NCBI RefSeq assembly: GCF_003287455.1
Contig: NZ_PRLC01000010.1
Span: 1 to 64,000, forward strand
DNA: 64,000 nucleotides
Reading direction: 5' to 3'
Source: Faecalibacterium hattorii
GTDB lineage: Bacteria > Bacillota > Clostridia > Oscillospirales > Ruminococcaceae
The position numbers were made by a program, and so were the translations under genes. Every line of letters starts with the position of its first letter. The first letter of the stretch is position 1. The notes under the pieces are model-generated. The model did not search any database, had not been told where the DNA came from, and saw only the letters and a list, made by a program, of their open reading frames with translations. Below, in pieces: positions 24,503 through 33,021 of the stretch.

Positions 24503-24837
24503 CATGGTTCGATCGATAAAAATGTGCGTAGCATATGCTGAACCGCTTCTCTCTGAGCAGGAGAAAGCTTTGACCACAACTCCAGAAGGCACTTTTGCTC
24601 GCCAGTCAGATAGACGGCGTCCTCGTCCTGAAAGAATTGCGAAAGGGTGATGCCAAGGCCGGAACAGATTTTTTCAATGGACGCCAGATTCGGCTGTAAG
24701 TTTCGCCGACGCCATGTGGAAATAGTGGATTGCGTTAAACCGGAATTTTCAGCGAGGGCATACTCGGACCATCCACGCGAAATGCGCTCCTGTTCAATGC
24801 GGCCTAAAATATCGAATGCGGGCTTTTCACGTTCCAT
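24502..24837 (-). CDS. XRE-family transcriptional regulator
   Basis: 111 residues. A Cro/C1 helix-turn-helix at about 10-65 (RISRGWSEYALAENSGLTQ then STISTWRRRNLQPNLASIEK), followed by a helical tail that may dimerise. Start at 24837 after AAGGAGA; an ATG 33 bp upstream is possible but has no site. Divergent from the 543-aa membrane protein, with an inverted repeat in between that it may bind. Confidence 0.85.
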   Translation of the reverse strand: MEREKPAFDILGRIEQERISRGWSEYALAENSGLTQSTISTWRRRNLQPNLASIEKICSGLGITLSQFFQDEDAVYLTGEQKCLLELWSKLSPAQREAVQHMLRTFLSIEP

Positions 24838-24854
24838 AATTAGTCTCCTTGGAT

Positions 24855-24879
24855 AAATCGTAGGTTTCATTTACGATTT
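24855..24879. promoter_or_regulatory. Putative XRE operator
   Basis: AAATCGTA (24855-24862) and TACGATTT (24872-24879) are an inverted repeat; AAATCGTT recurs at 24933-24940. Position between divergent genes suggests autoregulation. Confidence 0.5.
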
Positions 24880-24893
24880 TATTGTTGGAAACC

Positions 24894-24922
24894 TTGACTC
24901 ATAATTGTATATATCGTATAAT
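24894..24922 (+). promoter_or_regulatory. Promoter of the 543-aa membrane protein gene
   Basis: TTGACT and TATAAT, 17 bp apart, in a very AT-rich segment. Confidence 0.75.
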
Positions 24923-24989
24923 AATATATACATAAATCGTTCCAATCTGGGGAAACAAACCAGAGAAAGCGAAAAAAGGAGGAAGAACT

Positions 24990-26621
24990 ATGGAGGACGC
25001 AGAAAAAAAGACGGCAACGGCGCAAAATACGATGCAAGTCTGGGACGGAAGTGCGGCATCCAAAGAAAAACGGAAGGCTTCCCAAGGATGGGAGGGTCTA
25101 CATGTTCTCTTTACAGAGAAAACGCAGATTCAAATCGTTCTGGAGTCGATGAAAAAGAAACTGCTGATCTCGTATGGTGCGACGTTGGCATTTCTCGTGT
25201 TTTTTACAGTGATGCTGGGCGGCGCGGGAATTCTGAATTTTGTGAAGTTGATTTTGCTCAGTGCGGCAGTGCCGCTTCTTTATGGAACGCTGAGCAGTGA
25301 AAGCACTTACAGCAAGGTGTTTGATCCTGCTCGTGACCAAGGAACCATTGTTCTGCCCGAAGGGATGGCATGGGAAAATGCGGTGGATATCATCCGACGC
25401 GGTTTTGCAGAGCGTGAGGTGGAACAGATCACGGACACGGTGGACACTGTGGTGTTCCATAGCAAAAAGTATGGTGTATACCAGATCCAAAATACCCAAG
25501 AGGGGCTGAAACTGAGCATTTTGTCGCAGCCCTCGAAACAGGAAAAGCTGAAAAATCGCTATTACCTGTTCGGAAACATGATCTATTCGCAGGTGATCTC
25601 GCTGTTGTATCCGTCTATGATCTCGGCAGCACAGGTCGAAGAAGAAAAGAAAGCGGTGCATGGCTATACCAAGCGGCAGAAACTCACAAAGCTTGTGGTC
25701 ATTCTGATCACCGCCGCTGCTGCCGTATGGTTTGCATTTGGCAGTTCCAATGCGGATGCGATCCGTTCCTGCGGCATTTCGGAAAGCAAATTGAGCAGTG
25801 TGTTCAGTGCTGATGCGACATTGGATGAAATCTTTGACAACTATTTTGATGATTCCAAGTGGGATAACTACAAGGAAGACAGCCAGACGATCGTGACCTA
25901 TTCCGGCGATACCGTTGGAAGCGACGGAGCGACGAACCGATTTACATTCTATTTTAAGCTGAACGCAGACGATACGTTCCAACTGGACCATGTGACCTGC
26001 AATGGGGAAGAACTGGATTGGCTGCAAGAACTGATCATGCTGAATGCGCTGGACGAATATTATGTGGGCACCCACACGAAGGGTGCAGCGGCAGCATCCA
26101 GCACACCGGAACAGAGCGAAAGCGTGGCTGTAGTGTCGAGCAGTGCTGTGGAGGTCCCGGAATCTCAGGCAGTGTCGGAATCTCAGGCAGTGTCGGAAGC
26201 TGAGTCCGAAGCAGCGAGCGAACCGATATGGAGCGAAGCAGACAGCGGCAATGCAGTGGCGGACGAAGACGCCGATGAGATCATTCAGGAAGTATGGTAT
26301 TCGTCCTACCCGGAATATCCTGATATCTGGTACGGAAGCGCATTGGATTATTTTATGGAGAGCGAGGGCTATAGCTGGACGTATGACGCGCAGAACAATG
26401 TGGTGAATGTGGATGGCTCCTATATCACGCTGGATTACCGGCTGGGTGATGGAGATTATGCACTGCATGAACTGCATCTGACGTTCTATAAAGATAAATA
26501 TGACCGCTGGATGCCGCGATTCAATACAGCCTATCCGGCAAATGACGAGTATACAGATGTCCGTGATTTTATGGATGCACTGTATGGATTCTATCAGCAA
26601 AGTGTGGTGGATGCCGGTTGA
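24990..26621 (+). CDS. Membrane protein of unknown function
   Basis: 543 residues; I do not recognise a family. Hydrophobic segments lie at about 58-77 (LLISYGATLAFLVFFTVMLG) with a second at 80-98, and at about 229-247 (LVVILITAAAAVWFAFGSS). The outer part has two putative domains separated by a Ser/Glu/Ala-rich linker (about 370-425) that contains an 18-bp tandem repeat; the C-terminal domain is rich in Tyr, Trp and Asp. AAAGGAGG is 6 bp before the start. Base composition is clearly more AT-rich than the neighbours, suggesting transfer. Confidence 0.75.
   Translation: MEDAEKKTATAQNTMQVWDGSAASKEKRKASQGWEGLHVLFTEKTQIQIVLESMKKKLLISYGATLAFLVFFTVMLGGAGILNFVKLILLSAAVPLLYGTLSSESTYSKVFDPARDQGTIVLPEGMAWENAVDIIRRGFAEREVEQITDTVDTVVFHSKKYGVYQIQNTQEGLKLSILSQPSKQEKLKNRYYLFGNMIYSQVISLLYPSMISAAQVEEEKKAVHGYTKRQKLTKLVVILITAAAAVWFAFGSSNADAIRSCGISESKLSSVFSADATLDEIFDNYFDDSKWDNYKEDSQTIVTYSGDTVGSDGATNRFTFYFKLNADDTFQLDHVTCNGEELDWLQELIMLNALDEYYVGTHTKGAAAASSTPEQSESVAVVSSSAVEVPESQAVSESQAVSEAESEAASEPIWSEADSGNAVADEDADEIIQEVWYSSYPEYPDIWYGSALDYFMESEGYSWTYDAQNNVVNVDGSYITLDYRLGDGDYALHELHLTFYKDKYDRWMPRFNTAYPANDEYTDVRDFMDALYGFYQQSVVDAG
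26158..26193 (+). repeat. Tandem 18-bp repeat in a coding linker
   Basis: CGGAATCTCAGGCAGTGT occurs twice in direct succession, coding PESQAVSESQAVSE. A third, diverged unit follows. Length changes would keep the frame. Confidence 0.8.
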
Positions 26622-26656
26622 GTCAAACCGGTGACGATAAAAATGGAGGTTTTATT

Positions 26657-26818
26657 ATGGCAATGATCGTTGTTGAATGTCCTGATTGCGGCCGAGTGTT
26701 GATGCGGTTGGCACCGATCGGAGGAACGAATCAGACGAAAACCTGTTCGGGTTGTAAAAACCACTTCCGGGTTATTAAGGATGCGCGGACTGGCAATGTG
26801 ACAGTGCAGAGAGATTGA
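26657..26818 (+). CDS. Small zinc-ribbon protein
   Basis: 53 residues. VECPDCGRVL and KTCSGCKNHF supply two CxxC pairs for one zinc. The start at 26657 is set by TGGAGG 8 bp upstream, inside the longer frame that begins at 26618. Function unknown; 35 bp after the membrane protein gene and probably in the same transcript. Confidence 0.7.
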   Translation: MAMIVVECPDCGRVLMRLAPIGGTNQTKTCSGCKNHFRVIKDARTGNVTVQRD

Positions 26819-26824
26819 ACAGCC

Positions 26825-26870
26825 AAAACAAGCAAGGGGAAGGACCGCCGCCTTCCCCTTGCTTGTTTTT
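26825..26870 (+). terminator. Terminator overlapping the cobW promoter
   Basis: A 19-bp stem (26825-26843 with 26851-26869) ending in TTTTTT. The -35 of the next gene lies in its 3' arm. Confidence 0.9.
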
Positions 26871-26887
26871 TGCGGATGGAGTATACT
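26859..26887 (+). promoter_or_regulatory. Promoter of the CobW-family GTPase gene
   Basis: TTGCTT within the terminator stem and TATACT 17 bp downstream. Confidence 0.7.
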
Positions 26888-26920
26888 GACCCTGAAACCA
26901 AAACAGCGGAGGGGAAGAAA

Positions 26921-27856
26921 ATGGTACAGGTAGACCTTATCACGGGCTTTCTGGGCGCGGGAAAGACGACCTTTTTGCGCAAGTACGCGGCATATCTGGT
27001 GGCGCAGGGGCACAACGTCTGCATCTTGGAAAACGACTTCGGCGCGGTAAACGTAGACGCCATGCTGGTGCAGGACCTGCTGGGCGAGCGGTGCGAGATC
27101 GAGACCATCAGCGGCGGGTGCGACTGCGATACCCATCAGCGCCGGATGCGCACCAAGCTCATCTCCATGGCGATGCGCGGCTTCGACCGGGTTCTGGTGG
27201 AACCCAGCGGCATTTTTGACGTGGATGAGTTCTTCGATGTGCTGCGGGACGAGCCGCTGGATCGGTGGTATCGGCTGGGCAATGTCATCGCCATTGTGGA
27301 TGCGCTTCTGCCCGGAACCCTTTCGGCACAGGCGGACTACATTCTGGCCTCCGAAGCTGCCAACGCGGGCGCGGTGGTCTTCAGCCGCAGCCAACTGGCC
27401 GATGCGGCGCAGAGGGAGGCCGCACAGGAGCACCTGAACCGTGCGCTGGCTGCGTGCAAGTGCAGCCGGACGTTCCGGCCCGGCGAACTGCTGACAAAAC
27501 CGTGGGACCAGTGGGGCAGCGAGGACTTTGCCGCCATCGACCGCTGCGGCTGCCGTCAGGCCAGCTGCGAAAAGCTCCACTTCGACGAGCATAGGGCCTT
27601 TGGTTCGGCCTACTTTTTGGAGCTGGGCCTCTCGTGCCAGCAGCTCGAGCAGAATATCCCGGCCCTCTTCACCGACCCCGCGTGCGGCCATGTGCTGCGG
27701 GCGAAAGGCTTCGTGCAGGACGAGAACGGCTGGGTGGAGCTGAACGCCACCGCCGACGGCCTGACGGCAAATGCTATCCCCAAGGGGCAGGAAGTGCTCA
27801 TCGTGATCGGGGAGGGGCTGGAGAAAGAACGGATTGAGGAGAGATTAAAGGGGTAA
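26921..27856 (+). CDS. CobW/P47K-family GTPase (metal-chaperone type)
   Basis: 311-residue cytoplasmic GTPase of the COG0523 group. LITGFLGAGKTTFLRKYA is the P-loop; LENDFGAVNVDAML and VLVEPSGIFDVDEFFDVL are switch regions. The usual metal-binding CxCC is replaced by GGCDCD, and a second Cys cluster CGCRQASCEKLHF lies near 220. Metal binding is therefore plausible but not of standard form. The C-terminal domain is shorter than typical. Start at 26921 follows GGAGGGG; the ATG at 26870 is upstream of the -10 and cannot be used. Confidence 0.82.
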   Translation: MVQVDLITGFLGAGKTTFLRKYAAYLVAQGHNVCILENDFGAVNVDAMLVQDLLGERCEIETISGGCDCDTHQRRMRTKLISMAMRGFDRVLVEPSGIFDVDEFFDVLRDEPLDRWYRLGNVIAIVDALLPGTLSAQADYILASEAANAGAVVFSRSQLADAAQREAAQEHLNRALAACKCSRTFRPGELLTKPWDQWGSEDFAAIDRCGCRQASCEKLHFDEHRAFGSAYFLELGLSCQQLEQNIPALFTDPACGHVLRAKGFVQDENGWVELNATADGLTANAIPKGQEVLIVIGEGLEKERIEERLKG

Positions 27857-27895
27857 GGCAATCCCCGTATATCGTTGTATCTTTCCATAAATAGT

Positions 27896-27924
27896 TTGTC
27901 TCCCGCCCAAAGCAGGCGTATAAT
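27896..27924 (+). promoter_or_regulatory. Promoter of the YczE-like gene
   Basis: TTGTCT and TATAAT, 17 bp apart. Confidence 0.75.
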
Positions 27925-27956
27925 AGAGGAAAAGAAACGCTAAAGGAGAATCCCCT

Positions 27957-28595
27957 ATGAACGGCACCGCATTGCGCAAACCGACTGCCCGGCGGGTGGT
28001 GGGCATGGTGGCGGGCATCGTCATCATCGCCCTTGGCATTGCGCTTTTCAAGCAGTCCCACCTCGGCAACGACTCCATCAGCGCCCTGAACATGCGGCTG
28101 GCGGAGCTGCTCGGCATCTCGCTAGGCACCCAGAACCTGTGCACGAACCTCCTGTTTTTCCTGCTGGAATTCTGGTTCGGGCGCAAGTACATCGGCCTTG
28201 GCACCTTCGTCAACGGCATCTGCATCGGGTACATCGTCACGGCATTCTATGACCCCATTCACGCCCACTTCGGCGACGCGCCGTCGCTGGCGGTGCAGTT
28301 GGGGTGGGTCATCGCGGCGGTGCTGGTCACGGCGCTGGGCGCTTCGCTCTACCAGACCGCCGACCTCGGCATCGCGCCCTACGATTACCTTTCCCTCGGT
28401 CTGCGGGACTACACACCCTGCCCGTACTTCGGGTGCCGCATCTTCACCGATGCGCTCAGCGCCCTGCTGTGCTGGCTGCTGGGTGGCCTTGTGGGCCTTG
28501 GCACCTTGATCTGTGCGTTCTGCCTTGGGCCCTTCATCCAGTTCTTCGACCGGACGTTCTCCCAGAAGGTGCTGCAATACAAACCGAACAATTGA
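27957..28595 (+). CDS. YczE/YyaS-like membrane protein
   Basis: 212 residues with about five hydrophobic helices. VVGMVAGIVIIALGIALFKQ, HLGNDSISALNMRLAELLGI, KYIGLGTFVNGICIGYIVT and ADLGIAPYDYLSLGL are the pattern of the YczE/YitT-like family. Function unknown. Strong AAAGGAGAA site; own promoter and terminator make it monocistronic. Confidence 0.8.
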   Translation: MNGTALRKPTARRVVGMVAGIVIIALGIALFKQSHLGNDSISALNMRLAELLGISLGTQNLCTNLLFFLLEFWFGRKYIGLGTFVNGICIGYIVTAFYDPIHAHFGDAPSLAVQLGWVIAAVLVTALGASLYQTADLGIAPYDYLSLGLRDYTPCPYFGCRIFTDALSALLCWLLGGLVGLGTLICAFCLGPFIQFFDRTFSQKVLQYKPNN

Positions 28596-28598
28596 GAA

Positions 28599-28636
28599 AC
28601 CCCGCAGCGTCAAATCATACGCTGCGGGGGTCTTTT
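28599..28636 (+). terminator. Terminator of the YczE-like gene
   Basis: ACCCCGCAGCGT with ACGCTGCGGGGGT, then CTTTTT. Confidence 0.9.
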
Positions 28637-28728
28637 TGATTCGGCCTGTATCTGCTGTGGGGCAAGGCCTTTGCTCACCTGCCCGGTCTGCCGCCGGGAC
28701 GTAAAGGCATAAAGTTCATAAAATCTGC

Positions 28729-28757
28729 TTGAAAATTGGGGTGAAATCGGGTAGGAT
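28729..28757 (+). promoter_or_regulatory. Promoter of the transglycosylase gene
   Basis: TTGAAA and TAGGAT with 17-bp spacing, 33 bp before the start. Confidence 0.6.
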
Positions 28758-28790
28758 AAGAGCATTCAGAATGCGAAAGGGGCGTATGCC

Positions 28791-29537
28791 ATGCGGACAC
28801 TGGGAAACTTTTTCAAACGGCTGCTGTGTTGGCTGCTGGTGCTGCTGCTGGCGGCGCTGGCTGCCGTGGGGGGCGTGCTGGGGCTGCAGGGCTGGCGGCT
28901 GTACCGCACCACCCAGCAGGACCTGCCGGCCGCGCAGTTGTATGAGACCATCTCCGCCCGCCCCTCCTTTACCACCTGTGATGCCATCCCGCAGACCTAC
29001 ATCGATGCCGTGATCGCGGTGGAGGACAGCCGCTTCGAGCGTCATCACGGCGTGGACCCGCTGGCCATCGTCCGGGCGCTCTGGACCGACCTGAAAACCA
29101 AATCACTGGCCGAGGGCGGCAGCACGCTGACCCAGCAGCTCGCCAAAAATGTCTACTTCACGCAGGAAAAGCATTTTGCCCGCAAGGCAGCAGAGTTGTT
29201 CGCGGCGGTGGACATCGAGAAACACTACGGGAAGCAGCAGATCTTTGAGATGTACGTCAACACGATCTATTTCGGCAGCGGCTATTACGGCATTGCCGAG
29301 GCGGCGCAGGGCTACTTCGGCAAAACGCCCGCCGAGCTGACCAGTGCCGAGTGCGTGCTGCTGGCGGGGCTGCCCAATGCGCCATCGGCCTACTCGCCCA
29401 ATTCCAGCCCCGCGCTGGCCCTCAAGCGGTCGCAGGTGGTGCTGGATCGGATGGTCTCCGCCAAAAAGCTGACGAAGATTCAGGCCATGGAGCTGCAGGA
29501 CGAGATCACCGCCCTGCCGGTGTTGGCACCGGATTAA
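28791..29537 (+). CDS. mtgA: Monofunctional biosynthetic peptidoglycan transglycosylase (GT51)
   Basis: Polymerises lipid II into glycan strands outside the membrane. 248 residues. One N-terminal anchor (about 10-33), then the GT51 domain: AVEDSRFERHHGVDP (catalytic Glu in EDxxFxxHxG), GGSTLTQQLAKNVYF, and YVNTIYFGSGYYGIAEAAQGYFGK. There is no transpeptidase domain, so it is monofunctional rather than a class A PBP. AAAGGGG precedes the ATG. It ends before a repeat-type terminator. Confidence 0.9.
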   Translation: MRTLGNFFKRLLCWLLVLLLAALAAVGGVLGLQGWRLYRTTQQDLPAAQLYETISARPSFTTCDAIPQTYIDAVIAVEDSRFERHHGVDPLAIVRALWTDLKTKSLAEGGSTLTQQLAKNVYFTQEKHFARKAAELFAAVDIEKHYGKQQIFEMYVNTIYFGSGYYGIAEAAQGYFGKTPAELTSAECVLLAGLPNAPSAYSPNSSPALALKRSQVVLDRMVSAKKLTKIQAMELQDEITALPVLAPD

Positions 29538-29541
29538 AAGG

Positions 29542-29699
29542 AAAAAGGCTGTTGCCTATACTCCCTCAGTCACGGCTTCGCCGTGCCAGCTCCCTCTCGG
29601 AGGGAGCCTTGGCGTAACGATTCGCTGTGAAAGCCTCCCTCATTGAGGGAGGTGGCATCGCGTAAGCGATGTCGGAAGGAGTTGGCAACAGCCTTTTTT
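29542..29699. repeat. Palindromic intergenic repeat, long form, inside a terminator hairpin
   Basis: AAAAAGGCTGTTGCC (29542-29556) pairs with GGCAACAGCCTTTTTT (29684-29699), forming a terminator whose loop is the repeat. Inside it the blocks CACGGCTTCGCCGTG, AGCTCCCTC...GAGGGAGCC and GCCTCCCTC...GAGGGAGG match the 6092 copy closely. It separates the convergent transglycosylase and FtsX genes and could serve both. Confidence 0.8.
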
Positions 29700-29704
29700 G
29701 TTTA

Positions 29705-32700
29705 TTATTCCGGTGCCTTCATGCTTTCCACCATACTGATCTTCTTGATGTGGCGGCGCATGAGGCGGCAGACGACGACGGTGAAGAAGAGGGTGAGGGC
29801 AACGCTGAAAAGGTAACTGCGGGGGGCCGCAGCGCGGATGAACATCATCTGGTCCATCTCGACGGTGCGGATGATGAACTGGTGCAGCGGCACGCCCAGC
29901 GCAAGGCCCACGAGGGAGCCGATGAGAGCCAGCAGGTCGATCTCGCGGAAGATGTAGCGGTAGACCTCTTTGTCGTAGAAGCCCAGCACCTTGATGGTGG
30001 CCAGCTCCTTTTTGCGTTCGCCGAGGTTGACGCTGATGAGGTTGTAGAGCACCACAGCCGCCAGCGCGGCGGCGCAGACGATGACCAGAATGACCACGTA
30101 GTTCAGGCAGCCGATGAGGTTGTCGAACATTTCGGTCGTATCCTCTATGAAGCTGACGCTGCCGACGTAGTTGCACGCCAGCAGGTCGGTGCGCAGGGCG
30201 TTGCGGGCGTCGGTGTCGGGGCAGCTCGTCTGGGCGTAGAGGGTGTTCCACGCGGGCAGGGTGCCGCCGGTCAGGCGCTTGAGCTGGGTCTGGGAGAGGT
30301 AAAGCCGGGTGAAGACGTAGTTCTCGGTGATGCCGGTCAGCGTCAGGGTCTGGCGGCTGCCGTCGCTCAGCTCTACTTCGAAGGGATCGCCCACCGCAAG
30401 GCCGAGGAGCTCGGCGGTCTTCTCCGTCAGGATGACGCTGCTGTCATCAAAGGAGATGGCCTTGTGCCCCTGCCGGGTGCGGAAGGTGAAGTAATCGGTC
30501 ATCTGGCTCTCATCCTCGGCGGCAACGAGGCTGATGGTCTGCTGGTCGCCGTCGGCGTTGTAGAGGGTGACGCTCTTGGTGTAGAAGCGGCCGAAGCTGG
30601 TGACATCGGCGCTGGCGTCCAGCACGTCGATCACGCCGTTTTCCACAGTGAAGGCCTTTTCGTCGCTGAGGGAGATGGTCAGGTCGCTGTGGTTCAGCTC
30701 GGTGGTCTGCTTGGTCAGCATGGGCAGGATGGAGTCCTGAATGCCGAAGCCGATGAGGAGCAGGGCTGTGCAGCCCGCTACGCCCAGCACCGTCATGAAG
30801 AAGCGTTTTTTGTACCGGAACAGGTTGCGGGCGGTCGTCTTCTGGGAGAAGCTCATGTGCTTCCACAGCGGAGTGATGTACTCAAGGAAGATCCGCTTGC
30901 CCGCCACGGGGGCGCGGGGCAGCAGGAGGGCGGCGGTCTTTTCTTTCAGGCTGGCGTGGCACGACTCCCATGTGGCGATGCCGATGACCGCAGCACTGAG
31001 CAGCACGCTGCCCGCCGCCATGCCGGGGTAGAATTGGAGCGAAAAGGTGGGCATCTGGAACATCATGGTCTGGTAAGCTTGCCAGATGATCGTGGGGAAG
31101 ACGATGAAGCCCACCACCATGCCGAAGATGCTGCCCGAAACGCTGGCCGCAAGGCCGTAGAGCAGATATTTGCCCGCGATCATGGTGTTGGAGTAGCCCA
31201 GCGCCTTGAGGGTGCCCATCTGCAGCCGGTTCTCGTCCACCATGCGGGTCATGGTGGTGGAAGCCACCAGCGCCGCCACAAGAAAGAAGAACACCGGGAA
31301 GACCCGCGCGATGGCGTCCATCCGGTCGGCGTACTGCTCGAAGCTGGCGAAGCTCATGGTGCTGCCCCGGTCGAGCACATACCATGTGCCGCTCTGGATG
31401 TCGCTGATCTGCTCCTCGGCATCGTCAATCTGCTTCTGGCCGTCGGCGAGCTTTTGCTGGGCTTCGGCCTTCTGGGTCTCGTATTCGGTGCGGGAAGCCT
31501 CCAACTGCTCTTTACCGGAATCGTATTCGGCCCAGCCGTCATCCAGCTGGGTGCGGGCATCGGCAAGCTGCTGCTGCGCCGCCGCAAAGGCGGAGGTCGC
31601 TGCGGCCGTTCCGGTGGAAAGCTGGAGCTGCCCCTGCAGGAGCTGAAGCTTCATCTTCCGCAGGGCGGCTTTCGCCTCGGTGACCAGTTCGGTGTTGGAC
31701 AGGCTCGGCGAGGAGATGAGTCCCTGCGCATACATCTGCTGCTTTCCGGCGTCGAGCTGCTGCTGATAGCCGTTGAGCTGACCTGAAATGTTGTCGTAGG
31801 CAGCCTGTGCCTTGGCGAGGGCGTCCCGCAGTTCGGTGTACTCCTCGTCGGCGGGTTCGGCCTCGTCCAGCGCCTTTTGGGCGTTGTTCAGGGCCGTCTC
31901 CGCATAGCCCAGCAGCGGGTCGGCTACCTGTTTCAGGTTGACCAGCAGCTCGATCTGCTGGAGCTGGTCCTCGAATTCCAAGACCTGCTCTTCGCCGCTC
32001 AGCACCTCGTCCGCGCCGCTCTGCATCGTGTCGGGCAGGGCGGCTTGCTGCTGGGCAAGCTGTTCCTTACCGGAGGTGTACTCCGCTTCGCCCTGTTCCA
32101 GCTGGGCCTTGGCGGAGACGAGCTGCGCTTCGGCGTCGGCCAATTTTTGCTCCGCCTCGGCGAACTGGCGTTCGGCCTCGGCTTTTTGCTCGCTGTAAGT
32201 CTGCTTGGCGTCGGCCAGCTTGGCGTTGGCGTCATGGATCAGGGCTTCCCGGCGGGCGACGCATTGGGCGTCGCTGATGGAGGTCAGCCGGTCGGCCACG
32301 GCGTCCACGGCAGCCTGATACTCGTCGGAATAGTTGTCATACTGGTCGGCATTTTTGGCCTTGACATAACAGGCAGTGTAATAATCCAGATCCAGACTTC
32401 TGTCCGGCACAAAGACGAGGGCATCCAGCACGCCGTCCCCGGCGGTGGAGGTCTCTTGGTTGGCGGAGAAATACTGCGGGTCCTGCACCTGCCCGACTAC
32501 GGTGTAAGTCGTGCGGGTCAGGCCGTCGGTATCGTCCGGCAGGGTCAGCGTGGTGCCGAGGGGCACTTCTTCGCCGTGGCCCATTACGTGCACGACGCAC
32601 TCGTCGGCAGCTTCGGGCATCTGGCCGGCCTGTAAGACCAAGCGATTCATGTTTTCGGCGGTGTCGGCATCGGGGTCAGCGGGGAGCTGCTGTACCCGCA

Positions 32701-33016
32701 GCACGGCGGGCTCGTCGGTGCCGGACCAGTGCCCCTCCACGTCCAGATACTTTACCGCCTCCACGGCGGTGACGCCGTCAGTGGCCGAAATGGCGGCGAT
32801 GTCGTCCTCCGACAGGCCGAGGGTGGAAAGAATGCGGAGGTCGAAAACATTCTGCTCCACGTAATATTTCTGCCCTGCGATCCGCATACTGGGTGCAAAA
32901 CTGAGCAGACCCGTCAGGATTATGACGCCCAGCGCCACGATGCCGAACAGGGAGAGAAAGCGGCTCAGATTGCCTTTGAAATCCCGCAGGATGTTTTTGC
33001 GATAACTTTTCTGCAT
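29705..33016 (-). CDS. FtsX-family ABC transporter permease with large coiled-coil domain
   Basis: About 1103 residues. One membrane helix near the N-terminus, an outer domain that includes roughly 250 residues of Ala/Glu/Gln heptads (LADAKQTYSEQKAEAERQFA and following), then three helices at about 590-740, an outer loop, and three more helices at the end (FtsX/MacB-type). It works with the ATPase gene upstream in the same operon; such pairs export or sense peptides or drive mechanical changes in the envelope. The start is unclear: ATG 33016, or GTG 33025/33028 overlapping the ATPase stop. Confidence 0.85.
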   Translation of the reverse strand: MQKSYRKNILRDFKGNLSRFLSLFGIVALGVIILTGLLSFAPSMRIAGQKYYVEQNVFDLRILSTLGLSEDDIAAISATDGVTAVEAVKYLDVEGHWSGTDEPAVLRVQQLPADPDADTAENMNRLVLQAGQMPEAADECVVHVMGHGEEVPLGTTLTLPDDTDGLTRTTYTVVGQVQDPQYFSANQETSTAGDGVLDALVFVPDRSLDLDYYTACYVKAKNADQYDNYSDEYQAAVDAVADRLTSISDAQCVARREALIHDANAKLADAKQTYSEQKAEAERQFAEAEQKLADAEAQLVSAKAQLEQGEAEYTSGKEQLAQQQAALPDTMQSGADEVLSGEEQVLEFEDQLQQIELLVNLKQVADPLLGYAETALNNAQKALDEAEPADEEYTELRDALAKAQAAYDNISGQLNGYQQQLDAGKQQMYAQGLISSPSLSNTELVTEAKAALRKMKLQLLQGQLQLSTGTAAATSAFAAAQQQLADARTQLDDGWAEYDSGKEQLEASRTEYETQKAEAQQKLADGQKQIDDAEEQISDIQSGTWYVLDRGSTMSFASFEQYADRMDAIARVFPVFFFLVAALVASTTMTRMVDENRLQMGTLKALGYSNTMIAGKYLLYGLAASVSGSIFGMVVGFIVFPTIIWQAYQTMMFQMPTFSLQFYPGMAAGSVLLSAAVIGIATWESCHASLKEKTAALLLPRAPVAGKRIFLEYITPLWKHMSFSQKTTARNLFRYKKRFFMTVLGVAGCTALLLIGFGIQDSILPMLTKQTTELNHSDLTISLSDEKAFTVENGVIDVLDASADVTSFGRFYTKSVTLYNADGDQQTISLVAAEDESQMTDYFTFRTRQGHKAISFDDSSVILTEKTAELLGLAVGDPFEVELSDGSRQTLTLTGITENYVFTRLYLSQTQLKRLTGGTLPAWNTLYAQTSCPDTDARNALRTDLLACNYVGSVSFIEDTTEMFDNLIGCLNYVVILVIVCAAALAAVVLYNLISVNLGERKKELATIKVLGFYDKEVYRYIFREIDLLALIGSLVGLALGVPLHQFIIRTVEMDQMMFIRAAAPRSYLFSVALTLFFTVVVCRLMRRHIKKISMVESMKAPE

Positions 33017-33021
33017 GGCGC

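Noticed and set aside
26158-26193. CRISPR-like direct repeats
   Set aside because: Only two adjacent copies without spacers, inside a coding linker.
28629-28707. A Cys-rich frame (CICCGARPLLTCPVCRRD) resembling a zinc ribbon
   Set aside because: No start codon or ribosome site, and it begins in the preceding terminator; probably chance, perhaps a remnant.
29669-31786. A 705-codon open frame on the plus strand
   Set aside because: It is antisense to the FtsX permease gene, whose motifs are clear. High GC gives long empty frames on the other strand.
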